This document shows, one piece after another, positions 8,613 to 17,242 of a stretch of DNA of 64,000 nt. Made by a program: the position numbers and the translations under genes. Location: the NCBI RefSeq assembly GCF_001187535.1, contig NZ_LFIO01000064.1:1-64000 (forward strand), read 5' to 3'. Positions within the stretch are counted from its first letter, which is position 1. Every line of letters begins with the position of its first letter. This stretch comes from Rhizobium ecuadorense (lineage in GTDB: Bacteria; Pseudomonadota; Alphaproteobacteria; Rhizobiales; Rhizobiaceae). The notes under the pieces were generated by a model. The model was not told where the DNA came from. It was given only the letters and a program-made list of their open reading frames with translations, and searched no databases.

Positions 8613-9705
8613 TATCTTCGCGCTTGCAAATCCGGGCGATCCCCAGGGGACGGCAACGCAAGAGGCGCGGCGTCAGCTCGATATCTGTAACGCCTGCCGG
8701 TACTGCGAAGGCTACTGCTCGGTCTTCCCCGCGATGACGCTGAGCCGTGCTTTTTCTGACGGCGATGTGACGCAGCTTGCCAATCTGTGCCACAATTGCC
8801 GCGGCTGCTACTATGCTTGCCAGTACACAGAACCACACGAGTTCAAACTAAACCTGCCTCGCGCATTGGCCGAGGTCCGGGTTGAAAGCTGGGAGAAATT
8901 TATCTGGCCAAGTGGTCTGGCCCACCTGTTCCAAAAGAGCGGGGTCTCGCTTGCCGGTGCGCTCGCTACCGGCATAGCGCTCCTGTTCGCGGTTGCCTAT
9001 GCAATGCGGCCGGAAAGCGGGCAAGGCTTTTACGCCGTTCTATCCCATACGCTCATGGCCACGTTGTTTTCCGTTGCATCGCTGCTGCCGCTCGTTCTCG
9101 TCAGCGTCGGACTGTGGCGATACTGGCGTTATGTCGGCGGCGATCGTATTACCCTACAGCATCTGCGCGATGCATTGGTTGATGCGGGCAAGCTTAAGAA
9201 CCTGTCCGGCGGATCGGCAAAAGGCTGCAATTATGAAAAGCAAGACCGATTTACCATGGCGCGGCGCTGGGCCCATCATGGCGTCATGTGGGGCTTTCTT
9301 CTATGCTTCGCCTCGACTGCATCAGCCACGGTTCTGCACTACGTCATGGGCATGGAAGCGCCCTACCCCTTGATTTCGGTTCCCAAGCTGCTGGGTGTTC
9401 CGGGAGGGGTTCTGATGACGCTCGGCGGGATCGTGCTCATTGGCCTGAAGGTGCGGGCTGAGAAATCCCTGGGAGCGCCGGCGGTGTGGGGCGGCGAGAT
9501 GGCTTTTGTTTTGCTGCTGACGGCCATCGCAGCGTCTGGTATCGCGCTTTACTGCGCGACGGGAACAGCTGCGGTTCGGCCGTTGTTGATCGGCCATCTT
9601 GGAGCTATCCTGGCTTTCTACCTCACGCTGCCCTTCACGAAAATGGTGCATATGTTTTTCCGCTTGGCAGCCCTTGTGCGTGACGCGCAAACGCGAGCGA
9701 GGTGA
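8602..9705 (+). CDS. tcuB: TcuB, membrane iron-sulfur/heme electron acceptor for TcuA
   Basis: 367 residues. Two ferredoxin-like clusters stand at the N terminus, CNACRYCEGYC and CHNCRGCYYAC. They are followed by several hydrophobic membrane segments with histidines that could ligate heme b. TcuB reoxidises the FADH2 of TcuA and feeds the quinone pool at the inner membrane. The ATG at 8602 overlaps the tcuA stop by 11 bases, consistent with translational coupling; an in-frame start 45 bases upstream would add only tcuA-overlapping sequence. No tcuC permease is adjacent, but a tripartite Tct transporter lies about 10 kb downstream and might supply substrate. Confidence 0.92.
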   Translation: MQIDIFALANPGDPQGTATQEARRQLDICNACRYCEGYCSVFPAMTLSRAFSDGDVTQLANLCHNCRGCYYACQYTEPHEFKLNLPRALAEVRVESWEKFIWPSGLAHLFQKSGVSLAGALATGIALLFAVAYAMRPESGQGFYAVLSHTLMATLFSVASLLPLVLVSVGLWRYWRYVGGDRITLQHLRDALVDAGKLKNLSGGSAKGCNYEKQDRFTMARRWAHHGVMWGFLLCFASTASATVLHYVMGMEAPYPLISVPKLLGVPGGVLMTLGGIVLIGLKVRAEKSLGAPAVWGGEMAFVLLLTAIAASGIALYCATGTAAVRPLLIGHLGAILAFYLTLPFTKMVHMFFRLAALVRDAQTRAR

Positions 9706-9869
9706 GCCAAAGGCAGCCGGTGGCTTGCGGCAAGTCCGATGGTTGCCGCGGCGCGGCTGGCGGTCCAGCTCCGGCGGGCGGTATCGCCTCCGATCACGCT
9801 GTGACGGATATCGATGAGAACATGCAGGTCGCTTCTCGCATCAATCGACGAGCGGTGGGGAGAAGCTGA
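9702..9869 (+). CDS. Possible small protein translationally coupled to tcuB
   Basis: 55 codons beginning with a GTG that overlaps the tcuB stop codon as GTGA. The first third is rich in Gly, Ala and Cys (CGKSDGCRG); the second half is polar (VTDIDENMQVASRINRR). I recognise no family. The overlap geometry is the kind seen for translationally coupled genes. However, no separate ribosome site is visible and codon use is not decisive, so it may be a chance frame or the residue of a longer gene. Confidence 0.3.
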   Translation: MSQRQPVACGKSDGCRGAAGGPAPAGGIASDHAVTDIDENMQVASRINRRAVGRS

Positions 9870-10332
9870 TGCTGTCTGCGCCAAGTCCAGCGCCTTATCT
9901 TCATCTTCGATGGTGGTCGAGTTCTGCAAGGCTAGCGGCAGGACCTTTGCACAGGAACGTCTCTCTCCTCACCTGATGAACCTTTTGCGTATCTGTATCC
10001 TGAGACCCGTTTGCGGGCACTCGCAATCGGATGGGGCTCCATGCGACACAGCTTTTAAGGCGCGAGGATGCCGTGCGTCCCTGGTTGGAGATCAGATGGA
10101 GATGCCCTCCCACTGCATTGATAAACCTGGCTTCTGAAAGCATGGAAAAGAAACGGTCTAATCACATCCGGTGAAATCCTATAGCATCAGTGCGGCAAGG
10201 TTCTTTGGCGACAAGCGCGACGCTTGACCGGCTTACCCGAGAAAGCGTTCAGACTGTCGCCGGGATATTATCAAGGACGAAAACGGGATCGGGATATGTA
10301 CAGACGTTCCCGGCAATCAGGGAGTGACTGAA
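9870..10332. other. Gene-poor stretch between tcuAB and tatA
   Basis: About 460 bases in which both strands hold only short open frames without recognisable protein features. No strong terminator after tcuB, no direct repeats and no insertion-sequence ends were seen. The last 60 bases must contain the tatA promoter, but no convincing sigma-70 pair stands out. Confidence 0.5.
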
Positions 10333-10560
10333 TTGGGTTCATTTAGCGCGTGGCATTGGCTTATCGTCCTTGCAGTTGTTCTTCTGCTTTTCGGTCGCGG
10401 CAAGATTCCCGAGCTGATGGGAGACGTTGCCAAGGGTATCAAAAGCTTCAAGAGCGGCATGAAGGATGATGAGGAACAGAGCGCAGACGCATCGGTAAAG
10501 GGGCAGCCTCTTGACGAGCGTGCCACGCCGGTGCTTGCCCATCACGAAAGCAGATCCTGA
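10333..10560 (+). CDS. tatA: Orphan Sec-independent translocase protein TatA
   Basis: 75 residues with the TatA architecture: a short N terminus, one membrane helix ([14 protein letters not shown]), the FGRGKIPEL hinge, an amphipathic helix ([12 protein letters not shown]) and an acidic, unstructured tail. TatA oligomers form the pore for folded twin-arginine substrates. I choose a TTG start because it gives the family-standard MGSFSxWHWLI beginning and has GGGAG 8 bases upstream; a GTG nine bases earlier would overlap that ribosome site. No tatB or tatC is nearby, so it must work with components encoded elsewhere. The nearby TctC-like protein has a possible Tat signal. Confidence 0.9.
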   Translation: MGSFSAWHWLIVLAVVLLLFGRGKIPELMGDVAKGIKSFKSGMKDDEEQSADASVKGQPLDERATPVLAHHESRS

Positions 10561-10579
10561 CCGGCCGACCGGGCATTTT

Positions 10580-10602
10580 GGCGCTCTCTATATGAGAGCG
10601 CC
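10580..10602 (+). terminator. Rho-independent terminator after tatA
   Basis: Perfect 9-base inverted repeat GGCGCTCTC / GAGAGCGCC around a TATAT loop, followed by ATTTCCTT. It lies 19 bases after the tatA stop. The T-rich tail is short, so termination may be moderate. On the other strand it is preceded by CAAAATGCC and would be a weaker signal for leftward transcription. Confidence 0.7.
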
Positions 10603-10825
10603 ATTTCCTTCGCGAGGTTGCTCGCGTTGGCGAGAGGCACGCCAACGGCGAAGTTTGCAGACAAGGGCCGGGCTGTTCAGGACCCCCTGCGCAACAGGGG
10701 CATAATTGCGGGCTCGTCGGGAACCCGAGCTGGGTCTGTGCGACCGGCGCGGGGCGGAAGCCTTTGTCTATCGTGAGCGGCGGTCCTGCCGACATGGCCT
10801 CAAACTGTTCGACTAAGAATGGTTC

Positions 10826-11651
10826 GCTCGTCGATCTCGACAACGCTTCGTTCGTACTGAGATCGTCAAGCTGGCGTATCAGAACGGGCTTGTACATCTC
10901 CAGGGAATCGCCATCAGCCACGAACTGCCTGGGCGGGTCCTTCATCTGGGAAATCGTCAGCAGCACATAGGAAAGCCTTTCGGCATCGGCATGAGCATCA
11001 AGACCGTAGCCGGGCACGATCTCATCTGCCACGTTGATGTTGCTGGTATCCTCAAGGGGACCGTCTTTGTCGTCGGTGTCGCGGTGCTTATGCGGACCGA
11101 AGCCGGATAAACCGAGTGCAATTGTGGTAATTCGAATTTCGAATGGCTCAACTTCCGGAGCGACCGCCTGAGACAAACCCTCGACCGCAAAAGTGGCGGT
11201 GCTATAGGCGCTGCGCCGCGCCAGGCCCACGAGGCCGGCAACTGAACTGATGTTGATGATGCGGCCGTAGCCTTGGCCGCGCATCGCGGGCAGCACCGTA
11301 CGCATTGCGTATATCACTTCGAACAGATTTGCTGATACCACTTCTTCGATGTCGCGGGTCGTCAACGCCTCGAAATTGCCGAGCCGCCTGTGGCCGCCGC
11401 TGTTGAAAAGCACATCAATACGTCCAAATTCGTTCAGCGCATGACGTACCGCGTCTTGCGCCCCTGGCTCATCATGGCCGTCGACGCGGACCACTGCCAG
11501 ATTTTCACCGGCTACGTCCTTAAGGCTAGGTCTGGACCAACTCAATATTAGCCCCGGCCGCCACGACTTTTCCGCCAGACTTCAATACGGTGCGCGCCAT
11601 AGCGCAGCCGATGCCATGTCTCCCTGCCGTGATGAACCATACTTTTGTCAT
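10826..11651 (-). pseudogene. Decayed short-chain dehydrogenase
   Basis: The reading frame starts with ATG at 11651 (MTKVWFITAGRHGIG, a nucleotide-binding start) and stops at TAG 11526-11528. The SDR similarity continues in a different frame from about 11540 leftward: VRVDGHDE, VLFNSGG, GRIINISSVAG, then MKDPPRQFVA. One frameshift therefore separates the two halves. The catalytic YxxxK reads YSTAT, losing the lysine, and the usual Pro-Gly after the catalytic region is also altered. Recognisable similarity ends near 10826, after which the frame runs on meaninglessly into tatA. Relatives of this type are about 270-280 residues. It is very likely non-functional. Confidence 0.8.
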
Positions 11652-11810
11652 GCAAATCCCTTTGTCTGCTGGGCAAACTAGAGTGCTCTCTCAAGCCGGA
11701 TTAGTTGGCCTAACCTGCATGCAGTTAGAAGCGATTTTCTGAATGGGCCATCCTATTGGCTTGCCGTGGGAGAAATGATAGCGCCATCGCGGCTTATGTT
11801 TGGGCTCCGA

Positions 11811-13088
11811 TCATTGTTGGGCTGGAGCGACAGGTGAGGCTTGCATATCTCGCCAACGCGACAGCGCCGTGGCGGGCATGATGAAGGGAAGGTTCGCCGT
11901 CGCCGCCAGCAGGGCCGCCGTCTCAAGTGCCTGCCGCTCTGCTTCATAGTCCCGCTGCGCCAACCCGCCTGCCGCTATAGCCGACAACAACGGCGAGGCA
12001 ATCTGGCACCAGGCTGAGCCTGAATCGATGACACGCGCGATGTCTGCCACCGGAAGGCCGAATTTGCGGGCAATCTCGACCCCCTCCATCACGGCGATCA
12101 CGTTGCACGCGGCCGAACTGCGGCAAAGAATACCTGTGAGATCAGCAGGGGTCAGTGATGCCGGAAGCGCGACAGACATCTGCGGCCCTCCGCCGGCGAG
12201 CCGGACCGACGATAATGTCTCGGTCAATCCTATGACATCATCGAGCCGGGCCTGTTGACCGAAAAGGCTGATTGCGCTTTGCATCAAACCGCGCGCTGTG
12301 GCGGTCAGTGGCATCGCTGCGCCAAGTCCTGTACCGAGATCAAGCGCTCCGTTGAGATCCTTGACCATCAGCGCCATCGCAAAGTTGGTGGTGGATCGGC
12401 CCTCGACTAACCCGACCAGCATATTGCGCGAAGTAAAGTTTGCGCCGTTCCCTTCATTCAGATCTGAAACAATGTCCGGAAGGGTCAGGCCGAATTTGCG
12501 CCCCAGCGCGACCAGCTCGAGCGTGGAAAGTCTGTAGCAGGCGCCAATGGCATTGGTGACTAGCTTCAAGGCCTGACCATCGCCGACGCGGCGACCGCAT
12601 CGTAAAGTCTTGGTGCTCAGCTCCGCAAGGATAGTCCTGCCACGCTCCCACGCGGCATCGGGGCCGGATGCGATAATCGTTACCGAACGACTTTGCGCTG
12701 CTGCAATCCCACCACTGACCGGCGCATCCAGAAACAGCACATTGCGTTCGTCAAGCCTGCGGGCAAATTCGGTCGTCATCGATGGCACGCCGCTGGTCTG
12801 GTCGATCACCAGCGTGCCAGTCCCCAGGTGTTCTGCTAACCCATCCACGCCAAAAAGCAAGTCGCCGACATCCGAGGAGCGCGGAAGACATAGGAGCACG
12901 ACATCACACTGTCGCGCCAGTTCGCGCGGTGTGTTGGCTATGCGGGCGCCAAGTGTCTCGAAACTCGCCAGCGTGGCCGGGTCGCGGTCATAGACCACAA
13001 GCTCCCGTTCGCCGACCAGATGGCGCGCCAGCGAGCCTCCCATGGCGCCCAGTCCTATATATCCAATCCTCACCACTTGCTCCTGCAC
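11811..13088 (-). CDS. Beta-hydroxyacid dehydrogenase family protein with duplicated C-terminal domain
   Basis: 425 residues, against about 290-300 for the 3-hydroxyisobutyrate/tartronate-semialdehyde reductase family. The N-terminal Rossmann part has GYIGLGAMGGSLA and DAPVSGG, then GQALKLVTNAIG carrying the catalytic lysine. A first helical domain contains ALGRKFGLTLPDIVSDL. The C-terminal 130 residues resemble that helical domain again (VEIARKFGLPVADIARVIDSG), but the lysine position reads SSAACN, so only one active site is expected. Its stop-to-start neighbour upstream is an SDR, 5 bases away. It probably oxidises or reduces a 3-hydroxy sugar acid. L-threonate dehydrogenase and related enzymes have normal length, so the extension is unusual. 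Confidence 0.85.
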   Translation of the reverse strand: MQEQVVRIGYIGLGAMGGSLARHLVGERELVVYDRDPATLASFETLGARIANTPRELARQCDVVLLCLPRSSDVGDLLFGVDGLAEHLGTGTLVIDQTSGVPSMTTEFARRLDERNVLFLDAPVSGGIAAAQSRSVTIIASGPDAAWERGRTILAELSTKTLRCGRRVGDGQALKLVTNAIGACYRLSTLELVALGRKFGLTLPDIVSDLNEGNGANFTSRNMLVGLVEGRSTTNFAMALMVKDLNGALDLGTGLGAAMPLTATARGLMQSAISLFGQQARLDDVIGLTETLSSVRLAGGGPQMSVALPASLTPADLTGILCRSSAACNVIAVMEGVEIARKFGLPVADIARVIDSGSAWCQIASPLLSAIAAGGLAQRDYEAERQALETAALLAATANLPFIMPATALSRWRDMQASPVAPAQQ

Positions 13089-13093
13089 TCCGT

Positions 13094-13879
13094 TCAGATG
13101 CGGTCCGACCGCCCGCCATCAACATTCAGGGTCTGGCCGGTGACATAACTTGAATCTTCCGACGCGAAGAACAGAATGACGGTTGCCAGCTCTGTTAGCG
13201 TTCCGACGCGGCGCAACAACAGGTGTTTACGCCGGTATTCGAGGTGCTCTTCGACCTGTTCCGGGGTGCGCGTCGACGACGAGAATTCAGTGAGAAAGCT
13301 GCCTGGTGCAACGCAGTTGACAGTAATCCCGTCGGGGCTCAGCTCACGCGCAAGGGTCTTGGTCAACATAATCACCCCTGCTTTCGCTGATGCATAGGCC
13401 GCGCTTCCACCGGGCGAGCCTGCGGTGTTATGGGGGGCGGCCCCTGTGCCAAGTGCCGAGGAAATGTTGACGATCCGTCCGTAACTGCGTTCGCGCATGA
13501 AGGGCGCGACCGCCTGCGAACAGAAGAAGACACCTTTCAAGTCGACCGCCAGTACCGGATCCCAATCCGCGCTCGTGGCATCGGCAAACGATTTGTAACG
13601 CGAAATGCCTGCATTGTTGATCAGGATGTCGATCTGACCGAACTGCGTATGGACCGCTTTCATCAAAGCATGTGTATCGTCGCGGTTTGCAACGTCACAA
13701 AGGTGACCCGCTGCGGTAACACCATGCGCCTGCAGGTCGCCGACCGCTGTTTCGATAGCCTTTGGATTGATGTCTGCAATCACAATTTTCGCGCCATGCG
13801 CTGCGAACATGTCGGCGGTCGCTTTACCGATGCCGGACGCTCCCCCAGTGATGATTGCTACCTTATCCTTCAACCGCAT
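13094..13879 (-). CDS. Short-chain dehydrogenase/reductase (SDR)
   Basis: 261 residues, with TGGASGIG nucleotide loop, NNAG, GRIVNISS, a YASAKAG catalytic pair and a C-terminal TLNVDGGRSDR. The ATG at 13879 has a GAGGAC ribosome site about 6 bases upstream. The gene is 5 bases ahead of the long hydroxyacid dehydrogenase and just downstream of the SMP-30 lactonase gene, so the three are probably one transcript. In such modules an SDR oxidises a sugar to its lactone or oxidises a sugar acid. The cofactor cannot be decided reliably, though the aspartate in VIADINP favours NAD(H). Confidence 0.9.
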   Translation of the reverse strand: MRLKDKVAIITGGASGIGKATADMFAAHGAKIVIADINPKAIETAVGDLQAHGVTAAGHLCDVANRDDTHALMKAVHTQFGQIDILINNAGISRYKSFADATSADWDPVLAVDLKGVFFCSQAVAPFMRERSYGRIVNISSALGTGAAPHNTAGSPGGSAAYASAKAGVIMLTKTLARELSPDGITVNCVAPGSFLTEFSSSTRTPEQVEEHLEYRRKHLLLRRVGTLTELATVILFFASEDSSYVTGQTLNVDGGRSDRI

Positions 13880-13948
13880 TGCGGGTCCTCGCTTCTCAAA
13901 AATTGTCCACATTTGTGACGGTTCACAAGCTCGTGTCTGTCGTCTTAC

Positions 13949-14797
13949 TTAGGATCCGATGGCTGGCACATCCACCGTCGCGGTAAACAATGCACCCAGG
14001 CGAGCGCCGGCCGCGATGCTTTCGCTCGCCCCCAGATAGGTCGAGAGAAAGAGCTGCCGCCCGTCCGCTCCACCCAATGTGCACGATACGCCACAGCCTT
14101 GAAATTCGAACCAGTGCGTGACACGCCCGCCATCCAGGACGCGAACAAACTCACCGGTGTTAAAGCAGCCCACCCAGACGGCGCCTTCGGCATCGGCGCA
14201 AATACCGTCCGGTTGTCGGTGGCCCATATCGGCGAAGACGCGGCGGTTCGTCAGTTCGCCGTCGATACCCAGATCGAACGCTGTCAAGCGACAGGCCCAT
14301 GTTTCCGCCACGATCAGAGTGCGCCCGCCATGGATGACGACTGATCCATTGGGAAACTCAACACCTTTCGCCACCTCCGTAATCGTCCCGTCCGGATCGA
14401 TGCGATGCAGCGATGTTGGCCTGCGCGCCTCGCCTGCGTCATAGTCATAGCCGAAATTGCCGACATAGATCCGGCCGCGGTCGTCGACCGCAAAATCGTT
14501 TACGTCACTGGCCGCATGGTCATAGAGGTCGGCATAGGTTTCGGTGATCTGACCGTTAACCAGTCTCAAAAGCTTCCGCTCTTTCGAGGAAACGATAATG
14601 AGAGAGCCATCGGGCAGAAAACCCAATCCAGATGGCCGGTGGGGGACCAGGCACGCGACCCGCCGCTCTCCCTTCGGCGAAATGGCGTAAACGCGGTGGT
14701 CAAACACATCGGACACCCACAAATGATCATGCTGCCATTTCGGGCTTTCCAGAAAAATGAAGCCGTCTGCAAAACGCTGCGCTTTTAAAAGCGGCAT
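13949..14797 (-). CDS. SMP-30/gluconolactonase-family lactonase (locus A copy)
   Basis: 282 residues of six-bladed beta-propeller type. Metal and catalytic positions of the family appear as SDVFDHRVY, NDFAVDDRGRIYVGNFGYDYD, and FPNGSVVIHGG with QPDGICADAEGAVWVG. The family hydrolyses sugar lactones to aldonic acids, using a divalent metal. A clear paralogue is encoded at 41381-42241 next to a paralogue of the SDR at 14905-15648, so the pair exists in two loci. Here it lies between two SDR genes on the same strand. The specific lactone is unknown. Confidence 0.9.
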   Translation of the reverse strand: MPLLKAQRFADGFIFLESPKWQHDHLWVSDVFDHRVYAISPKGERRVACLVPHRPSGLGFLPDGSLIIVSSKERKLLRLVNGQITETYADLYDHAASDVNDFAVDDRGRIYVGNFGYDYDAGEARRPTSLHRIDPDGTITEVAKGVEFPNGSVVIHGGRTLIVAETWACRLTAFDLGIDGELTNRRVFADMGHRQPDGICADAEGAVWVGCFNTGEFVRVLDGGRVTHWFEFQGCGVSCTLGGADGRQLFLSTYLGASESIAAGARLGALFTATVDVPAIGS

Positions 14798-14904
14798 CGG
14801 GCACCTCCTCAGTTGCCGAACTCTCCCCTGGTTCCCGAGCTCATCCTCTTGAACCCGAGACGCAGCAAGATCTAAAGTCTCGTTTGCGCTGGCGTGAGCA
14901 TGCC

Positions 14905-15648
14905 CTACCAGCCTGCATCAACCTGGATATTCTGTCCGCTGATCAGGTCGGCCTGCGCAGACGAGAGGAAGACGGCAAGATTTGCAATATCGACCGGCTC
15001 GATCCGGCGCTTGACGCTCTGACGCTCCAAGATCCACTGATGGTACTGCTCGCGACGGTCTCCAAAATGGCGATATTCCGCGTCGGAAATCACGGCACCA
15101 GGCGAAACTCCGTTGACGTTGATATTGAACGGGCCAAGCTCGCGGGCAAATCCTTTGATCAACCCGAACATCGCGCCCTTTGATGCAATATAGGGCACGA
15201 AACCATCCCAATGCCCGGTGAGCGTCAAGGATGTCAGGTTGACGATCTTGCCGTAATTACGTTGCTTCATATGCCGGCTTGCAACCCGCATCAGCACAAA
15301 CGCTGCCGATGAATTGATGCGCACTTCTTCCTCATACTCCGCGATCGAAAAGTCTTCAAAGGGTCTGTTGTTCACATAAGCCGCATTGTTGACCAGCACA
15401 TCGATGCCGCCCAATTCATCCGCAAGCCTGGAAACCGCGTCTTCCGTTCCTTGCAGATTGCCGAGATCGCACCCGAAATAACGGGCTTCGGCCGCCAATT
15501 GCGAAACAGTCTCCTGGGCGCCTGGCGTGTCGGGCCGATCCAACGCGATAACTTTGGCCCCTTCCTCGCCGTAGCGGCTTACTAGTGCCCGGCCAATGGT
15601 TCCGAGTGCCCCTGTAACCAGGACCGTTTTGCCAGCCAGTAGGGCCAT
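14905..15648 (-). CDS. SDR-family sugar dehydrogenase-like protein (locus A copy)
   Basis: 247 residues, with TGALGTIG in the nucleotide loop, VNNAAYVN, YIASKGA as the catalytic pair and a GQNIQVDAGW end. The central parts INSSAAFVLMR, SLTLTGHWDGFVPYIAS and YHQWILERQS are almost the same in the protein at 40629-41363, showing a duplication. The gene partner in both places is the SMP-30 lactonase, so oxidation of a cyclic sugar to a lactone followed by hydrolysis is the natural reading. This is inference from pairing. AGGAG precedes the ATG. Confidence 0.9.
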   Translation of the reverse strand: MALLAGKTVLVTGALGTIGRALVSRYGEEGAKVIALDRPDTPGAQETVSQLAAEARYFGCDLGNLQGTEDAVSRLADELGGIDVLVNNAAYVNNRPFEDFSIAEYEEEVRINSSAAFVLMRVASRHMKQRNYGKIVNLTSLTLTGHWDGFVPYIASKGAMFGLIKGFARELGPFNINVNGVSPGAVISDAEYRHFGDRREQYHQWILERQSVKRRIEPVDIANLAVFLSSAQADLISGQNIQVDAGW

Positions 15649-15679
15649 TTTGCTCTCCTATTTTTCAAGTTTTGCCTGC

Positions 15680-16205
15680 GCGGCGCGCGGCCGGGCGGTG
15701 CCGTCGTGTCTGCTCGTTCGCTGCGTTCAGCATGGGCCCCCACCAAAGGCGAACTGCGCGATGTTTATCGAGGGCTGACTGCACGCGTTGCCCCCGATGA
15801 CGTTATCGGGGGCGAGCAGGCTGCAAAACTGGCGCTGCATCTGCTGCCGAAGGATCGCAAAGCGGGTCGCCAGACAAACGGGATATTCTTGTCGGAGACC
15901 TTGTCGACGAACGATTGCGCGACAACGGAGTCCAGTGGCAGGAAGCCGATCGCGTCAACCATCTGAGCAATGAGATCGTCGATCGAGTTACCTTGCTTTT
16001 CCACGCTTCCTCGCGGGTCGAGCACGACGGTCTTGACGCCGACTGCCTTCGCCTCGGCTTCGAAACCTTTGGCCGTTGCGACGCTATAAGGATAAATCAT
16101 GCTGCCTGGAACGTAGCCGAACGTCAGGTCTTTTGCCCAGGCACTCCCGGACAGGACAGCGACACTACCGGCAGAAGCCAGCAACAACCGTGCTCCTTTG
16201 ATCAT
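15680..16205 (-). pseudogene. Remnant of a sugar-ABC periplasmic binding protein with an inverted segment
   Basis: From an ATG at 16205 with a GGAGGA ribosome site, a signal peptide is followed by KDLTFGYVP and VVLDPRGSVEKQGNS. These closely match the intact binding protein at 34309-35316 for about 110 residues. Similarity in this frame stops at about 15872, after IPFV. To the left, the opposite strand (about 15775-15866) reads RVAPDDVIGGEQAAKL and then LLPKDRKAG, matching the next conserved part of the same protein (GEMAAKLLPKDRAA). The simplest reading is local inversion of about 190 bases plus loss of everything downstream, including the ATPase and permease genes. Not functional. Confidence 0.75.
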
Positions 16206-16603
16206 TTCTTTGCTCCTCCATTCAGCCAAACTTGGCGGAAAGGCCTCCTGGCCACGATGTGGCATGCATATCTCCGAAAACAAACCGCTTGGACTGGCCG
16301 TTCTCCCGTCGGCCGCAGCGTTCTAAGTCGCGCATATAAACACTTAGCGATATGGCTGGCGGTCCGATACGGACGAATTGGCAAAAGAATTTTGCAGCTG
16401 GCGCAAAGATGAAACAGGTCAGCGCTCCTGCTGGCAACGAATTCCTTGTCGTGGATACCGGCACAAAAATCCGTCTTGGTGCGTGTACTGCAAGATCCGT
16501 GGAAGATACTGTAGCCGGTGCCGCGTGGCGCAGCATTTAGGGTCGATCTGCAGCGATGCGGCCAGCCCGAAGATGTCCTTCGCGGTGGCGCATCCGCCGC
16601 GCA

Positions 16604-16732
16604 TCAAAAAGCAACCTCGTGCATCAGCTTGGTTTCGTCCTCGAAACCATAGACGGATTTGATTTCATGATACTCCTCCAACCCGAAGACATCCATCTCC
16701 CGTCCGATGCCTGATTGTTTGTGGCCACCTAG
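16604..16732 (-). pseudogene. C-terminal remnant of an aldehyde dehydrogenase
   Basis: About 42 codons on the minus strand encode LGGHKQSGIGREM, GLEEYHEIKSVYGF and a terminal EVAF. This closely matches the last 42 residues of the aldehyde dehydrogenase at 48727-50181 (GGYKQSGIGRSM, GLEEYLEIKSVYGF). Upstream of 16732 the frame has no dehydrogenase similarity, so nine tenths of the gene is missing. With the binding-protein remnant it marks deletion of an ancestral transporter/dehydrogenase block in locus A. The remaining 16206-17039 interval shows no other recognisable gene. Confidence 0.75.
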
Positions 16733-17039
16733 CTGCCTCGATCTGGCTCGCGTGAGCCAATCTGCGACTTGGGGCATGCGGTTTAGATCGGCGCTTTCAA
16801 CGACGGATTGCACGAAACAATATGGCACTGTTTATGCCATTCAGCTTTGCACCGTCCGCAAGAATGTGGCGCGCGCCATACCTCGGAGGACTGCATTTGC
16901 TTGTCTGTGGTTTTAAGTGGGAGAGATCCTCAAGTGGATGACGAGCGTGAGGTTGCCGCTCAGGTCCAGTTGCGAGCTTCGTTAAATACCGGTCTAAGCC
17001 TTGTAAACGTGCAGTTTGCGATGGGTTGGGTGTATTTGG

Positions 17040-17060
17040 GATATAATTCCAGCTTATATG
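17040..17060. promoter_or_regulatory. LysR-type dyad, site 1 (before tctC)
   Basis: GATATAA-N7-TTATATG, 182 bases before the tctC start. It fits the shared pattern GnTATAA-N7-TTATAnC, missing only the final C, and contains T-N11-A. It lies between the aldehyde dehydrogenase remnant (leftward) and tctC (rightward). Confidence 0.6.
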
Positions 17061-17242
17061 CCCGAGATCGGGAATCCGGCTTTTTCCTTTACATAGGCCG
17101 TCTAAGAAGATGGATTGGCCCGCGTATCAACGCCACCAAGCGGCCTTGAACGCAGGCGCGCTGGGAGGTCAGAGCGGGTGGAGCGATTGCCAGGTATCGA
17201 CATGTGCAACTGCCTCAAAGTGCCAAAATTCGGGAGGAACGC

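Noticed and set aside
9618..9929. 103-codon minus-strand frame downstream of tcuB
   Set aside because: It overlaps the end of tcuB, has no ribosome site and no family similarity.
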